In this document: positions 35,631 to 49,900 of the stretch, in pieces | Layout: the number at the start of each line of letters is the position of its first letter | Numbering within the stretch: the first letter of the stretch is position 1 | From: Strix aluco | Lineage: Eukaryota > Chordata > Aves > Strigiformes > Strigidae | Direction: 5' to 3' | Length of the DNA stretch: 64,000 nt | NCBI RefSeq assembly: GCF_031877795.1 | Contig: NC_133933.1 | Coordinates: forward strand, 70,374,503 to 70,438,502 | Program-made: the position numbers and the translations under genes | The notes under the pieces: model-generated | The model's input: only the letters and a program-made list of their open reading frames with translations | Databases searched by the model: none | Told to the model about the DNA's origin: nothing

Positions 35631-37556
35631 CCTTCAGATGTCAAAAAGGCAAATGGAAAAGACAGCTTGTAGGCACACAAACAGCATTGTGGTTTTGACA
35701 CCCGCCACGTGCTGCTAGGCACACAGACTGGTGCATTTTCAACCATCTGATGTGCGTGACACAATTCCAGTTTTGCAGGTCTGATCCTGAAGTTATAACA
35801 CTAGTCTCTGGAGCTTTTGAAGTGATGGGTTATTTGTGACAGCACATGGGGCTACAAGCACCAGAAACCTCAGTGATTTTTCTGAACATTTTTGGGGGTG
35901 GGAGATGAGAAGAACAGATAACAAAGTAGTGATAATCTGGAAGATTTTTTCCCTTGAACTATCTGTGTCCTATGTAAATTAATTTTCAACACCGCATCCA
36001 GGATTAATTGTGTTGATGGTTAACAAGGACATCTTGTATCTTTTTTTCTCTTCTTTGTTCTGACCTATGCTTTAAAAATGGAATAGTTTATGGGCTGAGT
36101 GTATGGAATTGAAAAAACCTGGTTTTTTTCTAGAGAACTGCTAATGACACTTCCACATTATCGTTCAGCTCTGTGATTGAATCTAGCCTGCAGTAAACAA
36201 GAACTTACTGTAAAGCAATCAATACTCTCTTCTAGCTGGGTCTGGAGGAAGAAAAGGTCCTGATGAGCCATTAACATCTGTGGTGCCAGCAGAATTTACA
36301 CTATCTGATGATCTGTCTTCTGCAGTCTGCTCTCAGTACTGTTTTATTTGTTATCCTTCCTTCCATTTCCCATGTTATTGAAGCCTTTCTTGGAAGAGTT
36401 CCAGCTCTCCCCCGGGAAGTCAGCTTTATGGTACCAGATACACCAACACAGGCTTTGGGCTGCTGTGGATTCAAGTTTTGCATGTAATGAAGCTTCTTCC
36501 ACTGTTGCATTCATAACACATAGTGAGGGTGTCGGTTAACAAGGACCCTGCTGGCCATGCTGGCTGCAAGCTGCTCGCACCTGGAGAGTAAACAAAAGCA
36601 CTGTGTGCCTCCCCAGTCTATAGGTACAGCCGGTTATTTTCATCACATTCGATGTCTCTTGTTAAAAAAAAATCACACACACACTGCTCCAGGGAATTCA
36701 GTTTCATTTGTAAGTCTGGGGATTAGCCCACTGTAAATACACTAGACACAGCAGGCAAGCTAAATACTGAAAGGCGTTGCTGTACCATCACGCATTAATT
36801 CACCAGGCTCATCAGTATTTTAATCACAAGATCCAGGTGGCTTTTCTGAACCATGGGATTATTAAAGCACAGTGGGATTTCTTATATCTATTGCCACTTT
36901 ATTCAGGAAGCAAATATTCTGCAGCAACAATAGATTTACTTCCTACAGCTGTCAAACGTTGCCAGCAATACATACTGATGTTTCTGAGGAGAAGGAGCTA
37001 TTCCTCCTAACCGGAGTGTGTCAGACCACAGGGTTATAACTGCAACAGACATCTCAGATCTCAGCCTGCAGTCCAGCAAGGCTGAGAAGTAGATTCTGAT
37101 ATCAAGAAATTAAAAACAAAGTCATGTTTTCTCATGACCTGGGAAAAAACTCCACAGTTCAGTTTCAGCTTCCTTTTGCACTGAATCTGCTAGCTGAAAT
37201 GGCTCAGTTTAACACAGCAACATGGGCAGGAAAGGGACCGGGCCAGGTCTGTGTGCCCAGCTGTTCCCAACTGCTGCCCAGTTCCTCAGCACTGCTGCAT
37301 CTGGTGGCACGTATGTCCCATCAGACTGAGGAGGAGGTCAGAGAAGTGGACATGCTCCAGGGTGTCAGCGTTACACTGTGGCTTGTCCAAGCCCTGGGCT
37401 ACAGGACCACAGAAGAAAGGTAAAACACATTAATTTAATGCTGCACATCACATGGACAAAGCCATGGGAACAGTCAGGGTGCAACTGAGGGCAAATCATA
37501 AAAGACAACACAGAATTTTACCTAGTCCTCTTTAGATTCAGATCATCAGTTAACCT
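35631..37556. other. Unannotated unique DNA
   Basis: No gene or element is recognised. An 8-10 base A tract near 36664 is followed by a short CA run. Confidence 0.5.
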
Positions 37557-37682
37557 GTTGTGGAGAAGGGTTGTGTACTCCCCATCCTTGGAGATATTCA
37601 CTACACTACACAGGGCTCTGAACAACCTGATCTAAGCTACACTGCTCCAGGGACCCCTTCCACCTTAAATTGTTCTATAACC
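37557..37682 (+). mobile_element. CR1 LINE 3' tail, severely 5'-truncated
   Basis: About 126 bases match the end of CR1. GTTGTGGAG is followed by CCATCCTTGGAGATATTCA, then GGGCTCTGAACAACCTGATC, then CAGGGACCCCTTCCACCTTA. The last bases TTGTTCTATAA are a worn form of the CR1 terminal ATTCTATGA unit. Extreme 5' truncation is the rule for CR1 copies. Non-coding. Confidence 0.75.
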
Positions 37683-40600
37683 CAATAGCTCAGGATAATA
37701 AGTATACAGCAGATAAAAATAGATAAAATATTTGTAAGGAGACATTGTTATGGTCTCTATGGTTATAGATACTGACGTGAACCCTGAAAGGTGACAGTGT
37801 TCCTACTTCTAGAAAGAAGCTGTCAATTAGCAACACCGTTAAAAGGAAAGCTTCACAGTATGGCCTTCTAAAAAGACGTATCTCATACCATGTTTTCCTC
37901 TAAGAGAATAAGCTCTTGTTCACATTTTTCTGCATATGTATTTTACAGCTCTTCACTGAGATGCAATACTGGGTACTACTACACTAGACTAAGTAAACAT
38001 GAAAGGGTATTTTGGCAAGACAATAGCAAATCAGTGGTCTTAGCATCTGGGTTTGCTGGAAAACTCTTTTTTTTAGGGGGAAAGCAACAGTTTTACTGAA
38101 TCTAATATAGCAATAGCTGTTAACTGACCAGACTTCTCTCACTTGTTTTGCCAAAAATGTTCATTATTTTCTTTCTGTGCTAAGGACAGTTCACAGCTTG
38201 GCTATAGTCTACAACACCAAGCTCTACCAGCTTCACAGTGGAATCCTGAAGTGCTTTCTTGTTATGTGTCAAAGGTTGTATTACATATTTATATATTCCA
38301 TCTGCCCCTAATGTTCCTCTTTTAGAATATATATATGTACCTTTATAGAGTTGGAAATTTTTTGTTGACTTTGCACAGAGGAAAATCACTGTGAGTTGAT
38401 TGCATGGTCATGGGCTGAGCTGGCAAGCTGCACTGGTAGACACAATGCCTTTGTGGATAGAGGTGTAGGAACAAGTCCTGTGAAGCCAAGACCTAGTATG
38501 AGTCCTATTGATGTACCTGAAACTCACATAATCAATGATCAGGTATCTCTGCAGATATGAAAAGTATTTTTCCCACCTAAGACATCTGCAGACCTACTCA
38601 GTTGCACTTTAGAATAGAATGTCACTTTGGTGACATTTCTCACTCACCTTCAACAAGACAAGTGAATGTCTGACCTGCTAAAAAACTAAAAAAACCCCAG
38701 TAATTCTCCTGTTTTGTTTCTGGTATTAAAGTATTCAGTTTTATACAAGTTTAATATCCAGAAATCTCATTTCTTTCTTTATTGCACATTTTTTGGCTGC
38801 CCTGGAATACATCAAATGACTGGAGATTGTTTAGAAGTAGAGAAGCTGAAAATTGATTATTTTATTTCTCTCTTCTGGCACCAGGAATGCCCCCCCTAAA
38901 ATTCTAATCTCATCATTGCTGTCACATTCATCTGTCTTAGGCTTTAAAGTGGTGCAGGCCAAAGTCCATCAGGGCAGTACTTCAAATCTTACCCTGATCC
39001 TCAGCATTACAGTTTCTCAGCAGAGACAGCTGTACTGTGAGAGGACACAGGCAAACAAGCACAGTGGTGATCCTTGCATGTAAGAGAAAAGAGAAGCCAA
39101 AAGGCAGCAACGATAACTCAGCTTCCAGAAAACACTAATGGGAAGGTGCAGCCAGCAGCAGTGAGTGGCAGGCAGGAAGGTTGCTCAAGCATCCAAGCAC
39201 TGTAAAAGTGCTTTAGAGATATAGTATAGTTATAGTATATAACTATTCATATAGTTCCAACTATACCTTTGAATGTATGCCATACTTGTTTCTTCCTGCT
39301 TTCTCATGCTATGTCGAAGGCCCTCAGAGTCATTCTGCATCCTCTTCACTGCAAGGTTTGTGGCAGCATCAGCTTCTCAAACCCCCAAAAAACAAAGTAG
39401 AGAAGGGCAGAGGGGAAGGAGAGGAATAAGTGGTGCATTATCATCACAATAAAAAAAGTCCAAAAGAAAACAACAGCAAAAGTTCATTTAAAAAAAAGTT
39501 TTCTCTGATCAGATCTGTTTACAATTAACAGGAATTGAGCTCCTGCACTTGTTTCTGCCTCTCTGTAATCCCTCCAAGCATTACAGAAGCCTCCATAGTG
39601 CGTATGCCAATGTCCCACACACCCATTTCCAGAGCAAGGCAGAATGAAGAAAGGTAACACCGTCATTCTGCTTTGGCATCTTCCTGCACTCTCAGTTTAT
39701 GTCAGATCATCAAATTGATTTCTTTTAATGTGGACTTTTCTACTTAGTGTAGACAAAGCTAAACTGACCTCAGTCTATTCAGTATGCCAATATAAGCCTA
39801 TGTAATTGTCCTGAGATGGATTGATTATAGAAGTACCCATAATTGTTTTTAATACGGTTAGACCTGCTACTGCTTTAGAAAATCTTTCACTGGAATTATG
39901 TTTCTGCAGAAGAGAAAGCTATTGCCCCAGTTTCATAGCTGGGCACAACCTGCCACATGATTCTGGGAGTTTAGAAATATCTGACACCTGCTCTGAATCA
40001 CTTCATTGTATGGAAAGGGTTGAAATGAAAAAGAAATACTTCAGTCATAATTTTCCACTGCTCCTTTTATTGATATGAGAAGATTAATTAAAATATCAAA
40101 CTTATTTTAGACTTGTGTTTATGTTAAAAATCTTGACAGTCTGTTAACAATGAAGAGTTTGTTGTTTTCAGTCAAAATGTTGTTTAAAAAAAGAAGGAAG
40201 CAGTGAGACACACAGAGAAAACTTAACTCCACACAAAACTGGTGATTTCCAATCAGGAACATTTTAGAGAAGAGTCATATCATAAGAAGAAGTTTCCTCT
40301 TAGGCATGTTGATAAGATTTGTAGGTAGACTTGACCTTTTTACTGAAAGAAGTATCTTAGCTGGAAAAAAATGAGGTTTTGGATACATAAACTCTCTTCC
40401 CAGTCTCTGAAGAATTTGGAAATTTGAGGATTGTTTAATTTGTTGGTATCTGTTATTTTAAGAGACTTTTGTTGGAGAAGCCCCCAGACTACTTCCTCTC
40501 CTTAAGATGCCTCAGCTTGAACATTCAGAAACTCATTTAAAAAACTGGGTTCTGGAAGATGTAAAATAGGCACAGTAAAAGGGATTAGCCATCTAAACAG

Positions 40601-43600
40601 TGTGGTTAAAAAGACACAGTTAAGCTAAATTGTATCTTCTTTAATTTCACGGTCCTTATTAACTTCTGAAGGAGCTTAGCAAATATATCCAAGGGCACGG
40701 TTTGGTTTTTGAAGTGTAAATTGACCCCTCCCTATCCCAGTTGAAAGCTCTAGTGTATCAATTTGCAAAATCTAAGGGTATTTTTTTCACACTACTTTGG
40801 TAATATATTCCACAAATTGTATCTGCAGTGGCAGTGTTATTACCACTCACGAGGCAGTTCAACATGCAGCCTCTCAGACTTCAGTGCGCCTAATTCATCC
40901 TGGCCATCATCCCACTGGAGGTAACACCGATTCCTTTGAAGTCAGAGGAAAAGCTCCAGAAATTCACCTTGAATTTCAGTGGAATCTGCGAAAGGTGGGA
41001 TGAAAAACATCTAGAAATATTCTTAGTGCCAAAGGGACTAATAAAGACTGTTGCTTTTGTAATTGCCACTTCATTAGACATGTAATGATTTCATGCCTGG
41101 AGAATTTGAAGGAACAACGTAGCAAATACACATGCGAGCACACACTTTCTTTGCTCTCTTCTGCTAATACTCTATGTTCTGACAGCATTTCTGAACAGCT
41201 GGAGAATTAATAATCATTGCTCTAGTTTATTGAAAGAAATTTAACACCTCCACCACTGAATCTTTTCTCCACAGCAATCTGCACTTTAGGCTGTGTGGAT
41301 GAACATGCTCCAGCATTATAATAACTCCATTGCAATTATTTACAAAAAGCTCTTCTATGCTCACCTGAAGAAATAAGTGGACAGGAAACAGAGACCAGAA
41401 AAAGGTACATATTCTACCTCTGCTTAATTCTAATCCTGTTAAAAGAAAAAGCTCTTGAAGGATCTTTTACAACTATTTGAAAGTACAGAACTGACTAAAA
41501 AGGCAAAGGTTTATATTACTGCCTCCTACAGTGGGAAAAGAAACACCAAACATCTAAGCTGATCATACCTAAAGTTTCAGCACCTGCAATTATTTAAGCT
41601 TTTGAGACCACTGATATTCAGTAGTTTTCCTTCTCTCTCCCTTTAGCTGCTCTCATCCCCCTAAGGGCCACTAGTTGGTGACAGTCTTTGTCACCTTTAG
41701 CTGTCAGCCTGTATTCCTGCTCCACCATCCTCTCGCAGCCAGTCGCTCTCCTGGAAGTCTGGGCTGGCCAAGCAAGAGGTGAGGGAGCTGTGCCCAGTCG
41801 GTGTGAGCCGAAGAGCTCACCCTGCAAAGCCCAAACAGTATTTTTGCTGTATGAATCATTAACAAGGCACACATTCAGCAGCCAGCTCTGCATGTCAGCT
41901 TGCATCTACTTGGAGCAGCAGGACTTGCAATGCAGGGGGACAAAGGGCATTCAAGAGATTGAAGGGGATACAGTGTACCATACAGAACGCAGCAGCACTT
42001 TGATGTCCTTGGATAAAAGCATAAAATACTTTCTGACACACAGCTGATGGGTCAAGGTGGGGTTAGTCTCATTTCTCAAAAAGATGACTTGTTACATTTT
42101 GATCTTGTGAAAACAAGTTTTAAAATTCACAGATTTTTCTCAATACAGACCCTGTCACTGAGCTTTCCTTGCTCATTAGTGTTTCTGAGACTGAAACAGT
42201 GTCATATTTCTCTTACTTTTTCTCCATGAATGAAACCCAGGATAACCTACTATGAATATGCTCCTAATAGCTAGAAAAAAAACCCATGTTCAGTGAACCC
42301 CCGATTGACTTTCTGGGGAAGCTATCAGGGAAAGGTCAGGGGGACAGAGATGAGGATCCCTTCCCTGCTCCAGGAGCTAGGAAGCAAGGTTCAATTAGAA
42401 AATGTTGAAAGCCTCATGGCCAACATCTCTGCTGTGGCTGGTGTCAGCACACAGTAAGTCCCTGAGGCTGGAGCAGAATAAGGGAGAAGCAAGCTGAGCT
42501 GCCTGTTTTTGTCTCCCTGAAACCTAATTGTATGGAAATGTTTTGAGAACACACAGCTGCCATTACACATGGCACTGGCCCATATTTGAAAGCAGACAGA
42601 AATGCCTGTTTAACCAACCCCAGGATTTCTATGTGGCTGCAGGAAAGATGTGCTTTTTCTAACCCCACCAGACAAGCCCTTGGCAATTTATCCATCCACA
42701 GCAGCCATCTGCTTCAATAAGGATCATCTGCACCCAAGGACGTGGGACCCTAAATTTACATGGCAAAGCTAATGTTTCCATTCTGTCTCTTAAGACAGAG
42801 AGCTGCCAAGTGATACCTCTGCCATCATCAGCCTTTTAATGAGGAGCAGTGATTGCTGGAGGTGCTTTGAGAGCCCTGTTAACATCTAGCCTTTTCTGCC
42901 CCCCAAGAAGCACCATTGCTCATCAGCAAAGCTCTGCTTTTTGATACTGACCTGCTGCCTTTTCCACTTGTCTGTGTCGCTCCCACCCAAGAAACACTCC
43001 CTCCATCAGCACTGTGCCGCCCGAAGTGAGGGTGCCCGCCAGCCCCATGAGCATGCTGCAGCCCATCCACTCTCATGCCCTGGACTGGGAGGGAGACCAG
43101 GGGCTCCGAGCCATGCCTGACCCTCTGAACCTCTTGCTCATCGGTTTGCCTCTTCAGGGAGAGGTTACTTTGCTTTTTTTTTGTTTTGTTTTGTTCATAC
43201 TTCGCTTGCTCTGAGTTTTCCCGGTCAGCTTCCCACCAAAGCACTTCAGCAGCAGTGCCCTTTTCCCACACCCATCTAGAAAAGACACTGGGATTAAGGT
43301 AGTGAAAACATGGCCCTGATTTTCTCTAGCCTGACAAGCCCACTGTTACTCGGGAGAGACAAAGCAGTTGCTGGCTGCATGCAAATTTAATTGTGAGGTT
43401 TTTTAATGGATTTAAAAGGGTTTAGCTATTCCAAAGCAGCTTTCATACAGGTCTCTGAGCTGCAGAGTGTTTAGACCTCCACAGAGAATTTGACTTCTCC
43501 CAAACTAGCTTAGTTGGTTTGTTTATGCAATGATCTAGACATTTTGGGTGTTAAAGAAACTTTAAAATATTATTGGCTGCAAAGCAAAATGACCTGGTTG

Positions 43601-46129
43601 CCGGCACAGGGTCAAGGCAATAGCTGATCTGTCTGATAAGAAGAGTTTGTTCAAAATTAAATCGGTCACACTTCAGGCTTACCAGAAAAAGTGCTCTCCC
43701 TGATCACCTCATAAATCCAAAGGAAGACCTGTACTCCAGGATAAAGACTATGCACAGAAATTAAGTAGGTGGAAGCAGAGAACAATCAGATCACAGCCTG
43801 CCCCAAGGTATTAACCCTGTTTAGTCCCCTAAAGGTTTCATCAGTGACAAAAGCTGCAGGGAAAATGCCCTTCTTGAATTGCAGCCACTGTCTAAGATGC
43901 GTGTCTGCTGCTCAGCCCCTATAAATTGCTGTTTCACACTGGCTGCTCCATTTTCTTCCCAGGATAGCATCTTACTGGATTTGCCTGAGAGGATCAAGTT
44001 ATCTGTGTATAACTCCAATAGTTTTTTCATACCAGGCTTATCTCTCACAGCCACACAGAGTCTGGTGGCTGCCCTGACCTTTGATATGTTTATTATTGCT
44101 CACCACTGAGGCTGCCCTACAAATTTACATATTGTTTTACAAATATAAATACATTGTTCCTGTTCCAAGGAAGGACTGTATCAGTTTAAAAAGTGCTGTG
44201 CCAGGAGAATAGTTGGATCAAGGTTAATGAGCTGTTCAAGTATGATCAGAGAGAAGCCCCATGTGTAAGGAGGTAGGTGACTTTATTGATCTCAGCCTGG
44301 CAGAGCTCAAACTAATGCCACTCTCACCTGACATCACCAGAAATAAAAAAATAATTCAACACTTGAAATGGCAATGTTGAAAAGTTGAAGCAGCAGAGCA
44401 TTCAACACCAGGCATTTTCCACCTCCATTATCCTTCCTGCAATAAAACCTGGCTTTGCATGAAGGAGGCTGCATGAGAAGTGAAAGCAGTGTGGACAGAA
44501 ACAGTGATGCCAAGAGAGGCACCTTCCACAGCACTTGCAGCTGAGCAAGTTGGTTGAAATTCTTGTGTTGCTTCAGTTCATTGAGACACCTGAACACCCA
44601 CCCACAGGTCCTACTTCTGTCCTCACACTGCACCAGCTCTCACAGCAGAATAGGTTTCTCCATCACCCACCTGGAGGCTGAGAGAAGGGTGACTGAGGAA
44701 GGGGCTCAACAGAAAAACTCTCCAATTCTCCCAGTTGTATGTGGGAGATGCTGAAACCATGTGACTTAGCCTGAGACAGCCCACAGGGGTTCAAGAACTG
44801 AATCTATTATTTTGAACTTCTTTGCCTTTGGAATAATCCTGACGTGAAAAGTTGCTTGGAGCCGCTGATGCCCGTTTGTTCTTCCTTGTACCTTTCTCTG
44901 GAGCAAAACAATGAGCATTCTGGTCTGAGACCTTTTAATCTTCTATCCAGAGTTCTAGCATTTGCAGGGTTTTACCTCAGGTTTCAGAAACGTGCAGTTT
45001 TTATGTGAATGTTGAACAAACTGTAGTGCACAATTACCTACAAATTGCCATCAGATGGATGTTGATTACAGTAAATAAGAACTGAAGAGATTGTACAGAA
45101 GCAACTTGAAAGCAACAAAAATGAAGCTCATTTATGTTTTCTCAGCCTGCCTTCAGTAGCTTTGTTGCATATACACTACATTTTCTACCCTGATTGAGAT
45201 TCAAATTACTTTCTATGTGGGAAGGTCTAGTGAGAACTAAGGATACACTTCATCTGCAGATTTGGGAATCTTGTATTTAAAATGTGCTATTTAACCAAAA
45301 GGCAGGTTGTCAATCCAAGCAACCATGACCTGAGCGAACAAAGGGGAAGTACTTCACCAAAGGGAAACCTGCACCGCAGGGTTTGGACAGAGTAAAACCC
45401 TTGCCCCACCTCCTTCTGTTCATTCACAAAAATCTCTGGGTTATTGCTGCTGGGATGGACAATACAGGCACCGCAGCAATAGGAGGGAAAGACACAAGAA
45501 ATGAGCCTCATGTTCTGCATGTGTAACTCAGCAGGCTTCCTATCTGCAATTAGCCCTTTTATAGCATTGCTCCTCCAACACCGCAGAGCCTGCCTATGAA
45601 CTGAGAGCCATTAATACATTTTTTTCTCTTGCCTGCTGTGAAATTGCAGTCACACGGTATGAGGCTGGTGAGAGAAAGAAAGGGCTGGTATCACCAATGA
45701 AAGCATTGAGATGCATCTTCAAAAGAGGATGAAATTTTATGCTTCCAAAGGAGAGCAGGCAAGAGATAAAAAAGGCAACGGCTCCCACCACCTGATCCCA
45801 CTTCAGCAGTGAGGGATGTCTGGAGTAAGTGGATGTTCTTTAATATTTACAATGCCATACATGAGAGAAGAGAAAGCCTGCCAGCACTTTGCTCTGTGTC
45901 ATACACCCAGTGGAAACGTGAAGCTCTCTGCTTTCTGAAGTGCAGGGATTGCATTTGAAAAGCCACTCGCTCCTGAAGAGTGCTCACACAATGCAAGCTG
46001 AAACCACTATTTCAGAAAGTACTCCCTGTCATCTGACACCAGGGATGGTCTCTGAGTGCAGCAACCACCTTTTTGGTTCCATCTTGAATGTTCATTTGTA
46101 AGCAGATCACTTGACACTTGCAGTGAAGA
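37683..46129. other. Long unannotated stretch
   Basis: About 8.4 kb without a gene or transposon I can support. A pair of AT palindromes lies at 39226-39265, and a T-rich (TTTTG)n run near 43173-43195. At 40882-40995 a small open segment is bordered by an acceptor-like CTTCAG and a donor-like AAAGGTGGGA, but I cannot tie it to a protein. Confidence 0.5.
39226..39265. repeat. Two adjacent AT-rich palindromes
   Basis: ATAGTTATA and TATAACTAT form perfect 9-base arms around a 3-base loop (39226-39246). TATAGTT and AACTATA form 7-base arms around CC (39250-39265). They share the TATAGTT core, so they probably arose by local duplication within an AT-rich patch. Confidence 0.85.
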
Positions 46130-46905
46130 GTTAGGACTTGCAATGCCAGGTCCTGCACTTGGGTCACAACAACCCCATGCAATGCTACAGGCTTGGGGAA
46201 GAGTGACTGGAAAGCTGACCAGCAGAAAAGGACCTGGGGGTGTTGGTCACCAGCTGGTTGAATATGAGCCAGCAGTGTGACCAGGTGGCCAAGAAGGCCA
46301 ATAGCATCCTGGTTTGTATCAAAACCAGTGTGGCCAGCAGGATGAGGGAAGTGATTGTCCCCCTGTACCCAGCACTGGTGGGGCCAGACCTCAAATACCG
46401 TGTTCAGTTTTGAGCCCCTCACTACAAAAAAGACATTGAGGTGCTGGAGTGTGTCCAAACAAAGCTGGTGAAGGGTCTAGAGCACAAGTCTGATGAGGAG
46501 TGGCTGAGGGAACTGGGGTTGTTTAGCCTGGAGAAAAGGAGGCTGAGAGGAGACCTTATCACTCTCCTCAACTACCTGAAAGGAGGTTGTAGCTAGGTGG
46601 GTGTTGGTCTCTTTTCCCAAGTAACAAGAGACAGAATGAGAAGAAATGGTCTCAAGTTGTGCCAGTGGAGGTTTGGATTGGATATTTGGAAAATATTCTT
46701 CATGAAAAGGGTTGTCAAGCATTGGAAGGGGTTGTCCAGGGAAGTGGTTGAGTCACCATCCCTGGAGGTATTTAAAAGATGTGTAGATGTGGTGCTTAGG
46801 GACATGGCTTAGTGGTGGACTTGGCACTGCTAGGTTAATGGTTGGACTCAATGATCTTATGGGTATTTTCAGGTCTTTTCCAACCTAAATGATTCTATGA
46901 TTCCA
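46130..46905 (+). mobile_element. CR1 LINE, best-preserved copy with intact 3' terminus
   Basis: A 5'-truncated plus-strand CR1 of about 776 bp, closely similar to CR1 subfamilies common in modern birds. It begins at the CRVLHLGHNN-type block (near 46140) and covers the RT thumb region. Traceable pieces are [16 protein letters not shown] (near 46508-46555) and [11 protein letters not shown] (near 46745-46780). It then enters the 3' untranslated tail and ends GATTCTATGATTCC (46891-46904), the CR1 terminal octamer repeat. Compared with my recollection of the consensus it lacks about 12 bases near 46456 and carries extra bases around 46862. Stops and indels make it inactive. Confidence 0.93.
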
Positions 46906-49900
46906 TATTTTTGTTTTCAGAACATGCCGGCTGTGTTCTCCTTCCAATACAGTACAAATAAAAGCCATAACATGTGGCACTCTAGACAAAGACCAAAAAA
47001 AAAATTTTTTTCACAGGTACTTGTCCCATTGTCTTTCTGTCTCTAGAAAAGACTTCCAGCTAAACCTATGCAGCAGATGCAGAAGAAACAGCACAGTTAA
47101 AGGGTAATGGTAAGTGCCTGGATCTGTTTAATTCAGCACTTTCCCACTTGCAGAAAAAAAGTTGTATTTTTTTCCTCTTTCTCCCTTTGATTTTAAATGA
47201 TCAATGCAATAAATTAGCAGTAATTAGACTCCATAGATTTGCATTCCTCAACAGCCTTTAATTAGTGATGTAGCACCCTGCACAACCAGCCTGGCCCCTG
47301 AGCGCAGTGGGAGATGGCTCTTCTGGGGCGTGCTGCACCCTCACCATGCGGGTTGTGGCAGCCACGCCTTTTCCTTTGGGCAGGGGCACACCACAGAAGC
47401 TAACTCTCCACAGCCTGAACGGGGCTTTCTTTTGTCAGAGTTTACACTTATGGCTCTTTTTCCTGGCCAGGGGACGGAGCTTTCCAGCCACGGTGGCTCT
47501 CTCTGGTCCTGCTCTCTTCCTCCCTCTTCCTCCTCCTCATTCACGGTTGTCTGCAGCCACCTTGGTGATGAGGGGAAATAGTGAAAACATGAGGAAATGT
47601 AAGACTGTAGCAGACATCCTTGGGCAAAAAGGTCTCTGAAAGCTGTAGATGTGTCTTGACAAATGTTAATTTTCTTTGCTGGTAACTCCAATTTAAAGTG
47701 ACAGTTTTTAAAACACCTTTTGAATCTGATTTTCAAGGTGGCCTGAGCCATATTTTTTACCCTTTGGGCCATGATGAAGTCAGAAGCAATCTGGTGAACA
47801 TGAACTTCAATCCAGACTCAGACTCCAGAGCCTGGTCATGGTAGAAATGAACCTGTTAACAAAGCTGGAAATGTGTGAGGTGCCTGTCTGTAGATGTTCC
47901 TGCTCCTCTTCTGAAGGTGAGTAGAAGACCTTCAAGTATATGTATTAGGGATTTATTTTTTTTAATTATAACTTTCCGAGGCCATAAGTGCCCAGGGAAC
48001 CTGCAGCTTGTGAAGAAAAGACTTTTGTGAACTCTCTTTCAGTAGGATCACTCCTCCCTCTTAGATTTAGGGGAGAAGAGAGTGGAAGTCAAATCACCCC
48101 ATAGGGAGGGGTCTACACAATATCCTTTTGTATTTTATCTTTGCCAGTTTGGTATTTATTGTTTTGCTATTTTCACACCTGGCTTTTATCCTGTGACTAT
48201 GAACTTCTGTCCCACAGGTACAAAGATACTTTTCTCTATCTCAGTTGCAGTTGTGATTTTTTCCTTGTTATTTCTCCTGTTGGTGTCCTTCTCCAACACA
48301 CCCTGATGTTCCCAACATTTGTTCCCAACTCATGCTCAGTACGTGCCCTTCTCCCTTGGGTGCTTCTGCTGTTAATGAGCAACGGAGGTTACCCTATCCA
48401 GCATTAATAGTACTGCAAGTGCTAGGCAGCCACTGGTGGTCCCTGTCACACCTAATGCTAGCTAAAAAGCAAGTACTGCAGCAAGGATTTCCCTCATGCC
48501 ACTGCAGGAGGATGAAGTGATGCAGTGGCACAAGGGGCTTATGCAGCCTGACTGAAAGTCCCAGGCCCACAGTGTGCAGAGGAACAGGGATAACACAGCC
48601 AGCTCTGTTCTGGGAAACATAACCTTGAGTTCATGCTCCAGCATTGCATTGGCATAATGCCCTGAAAAAAGGTAGCAGAAGTATCTATTATAAAAGCAGA
48701 CTGATTCTGAGCACAAGGAGAATGTGCAAAGAGAGAGGAAGTTTGGCAAGGTAGGGCAATATGACACGCAGGAGAAAGGAGTACTCTTTAAGTTGTAAAC
48801 GTGACCCATGTAGCCAAGATGTGCGAGCAGTGACGATTTCAAGCTGGAAGGACAGAGCTGTCTGGCAGTGCTTTCTTGTGCTGCAGCAATGAACTGGCAA
48901 GGCATCAGCTGGAGTCACCCAGGGAGAGCAAGCCCAGACCTCCCCTGGCTACAGCACCCACCCTATTATAAGAGGTCTCTTTCCACAATTTTTGTTTAGG
49001 GGGTCAGTCATATAATGCTGATAATTACTTCATCTGAGTACCGCTTTGTGAATTTCACAGTTTTCAGGCATTAGAAGAAAAGATCCACCCACTCTGCGAA
49101 GTCCACGTGAAAACTGCTAGCATGCTTTAAGAGAGGTATGTATATGATGCAAACAAATGGCGTATTCAGAACTTAAGAGTTCCACCCAGCATTTGGTTTT
49201 GCAAATTACCATAATCATAGCTAACCCACACAAAATATTCCTGAGGTGTTGTGACTGATGGGAAAGCTTTAATATCTCATAAGCCCAAGGTCAGAGCACA
49301 GATCTGCAGCTTAACTACAAGTCTTTAGAAAGTAGTATTTGGAAATGCTCTCCAGTTCTTGAAAAGCTTAATAGGTAATCAGCAAGCTGTTTACTCATCC
49401 ACAGTTATTTAAATAAGGATTTCAGAGTACATAATTCTTTTACGTTAGCATTGCTGTCCCACAGCATTGATCTTGTTATTGCTTTCAGGAAATGCAGATG
49501 AGACTTTTTCAGTCTAAAGGCATAAATTTTTTTCCTGCAAAGTATGAGGTTTGAAGACCAAATGGTCTTCACGGTTAAATCCCATAAGCCCAATGAACAC
49601 CATGGTTATTGTGTGGCTGAATCTTTGCAACATACAACATACAGCTGGAGTGTCCAGGAAAAAGAACTGGTCAGCAAATCCCAGCCTGGGAGAGGGCCAT
49701 GGCAGCAGCCCGCAGTACAGTCAAAGGGACTCATCTGACTAGAGTGGGGGAAACAAGCCTGGGGTGCTGGGCAATGGCCCCAAACTCCTCAAGAGTCTGC
49801 AGGGTCCCAAGAGCAAGCTCAGCTGATTTTTTTTAACTTGGGTAAACAAGTGCTTTGCTATCCAAACATGGGTCCTTGGCCCCGTAGCACCCCTTCCTCT

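Noticed and set aside
40797..41003. Open segment with acceptor-like CTTCAG and donor-like AAAGGTGGGA
   Set aside because: The pyrimidine tract is weak, the peptide is not recognised, and its phase does not join with the other exon-like patches.
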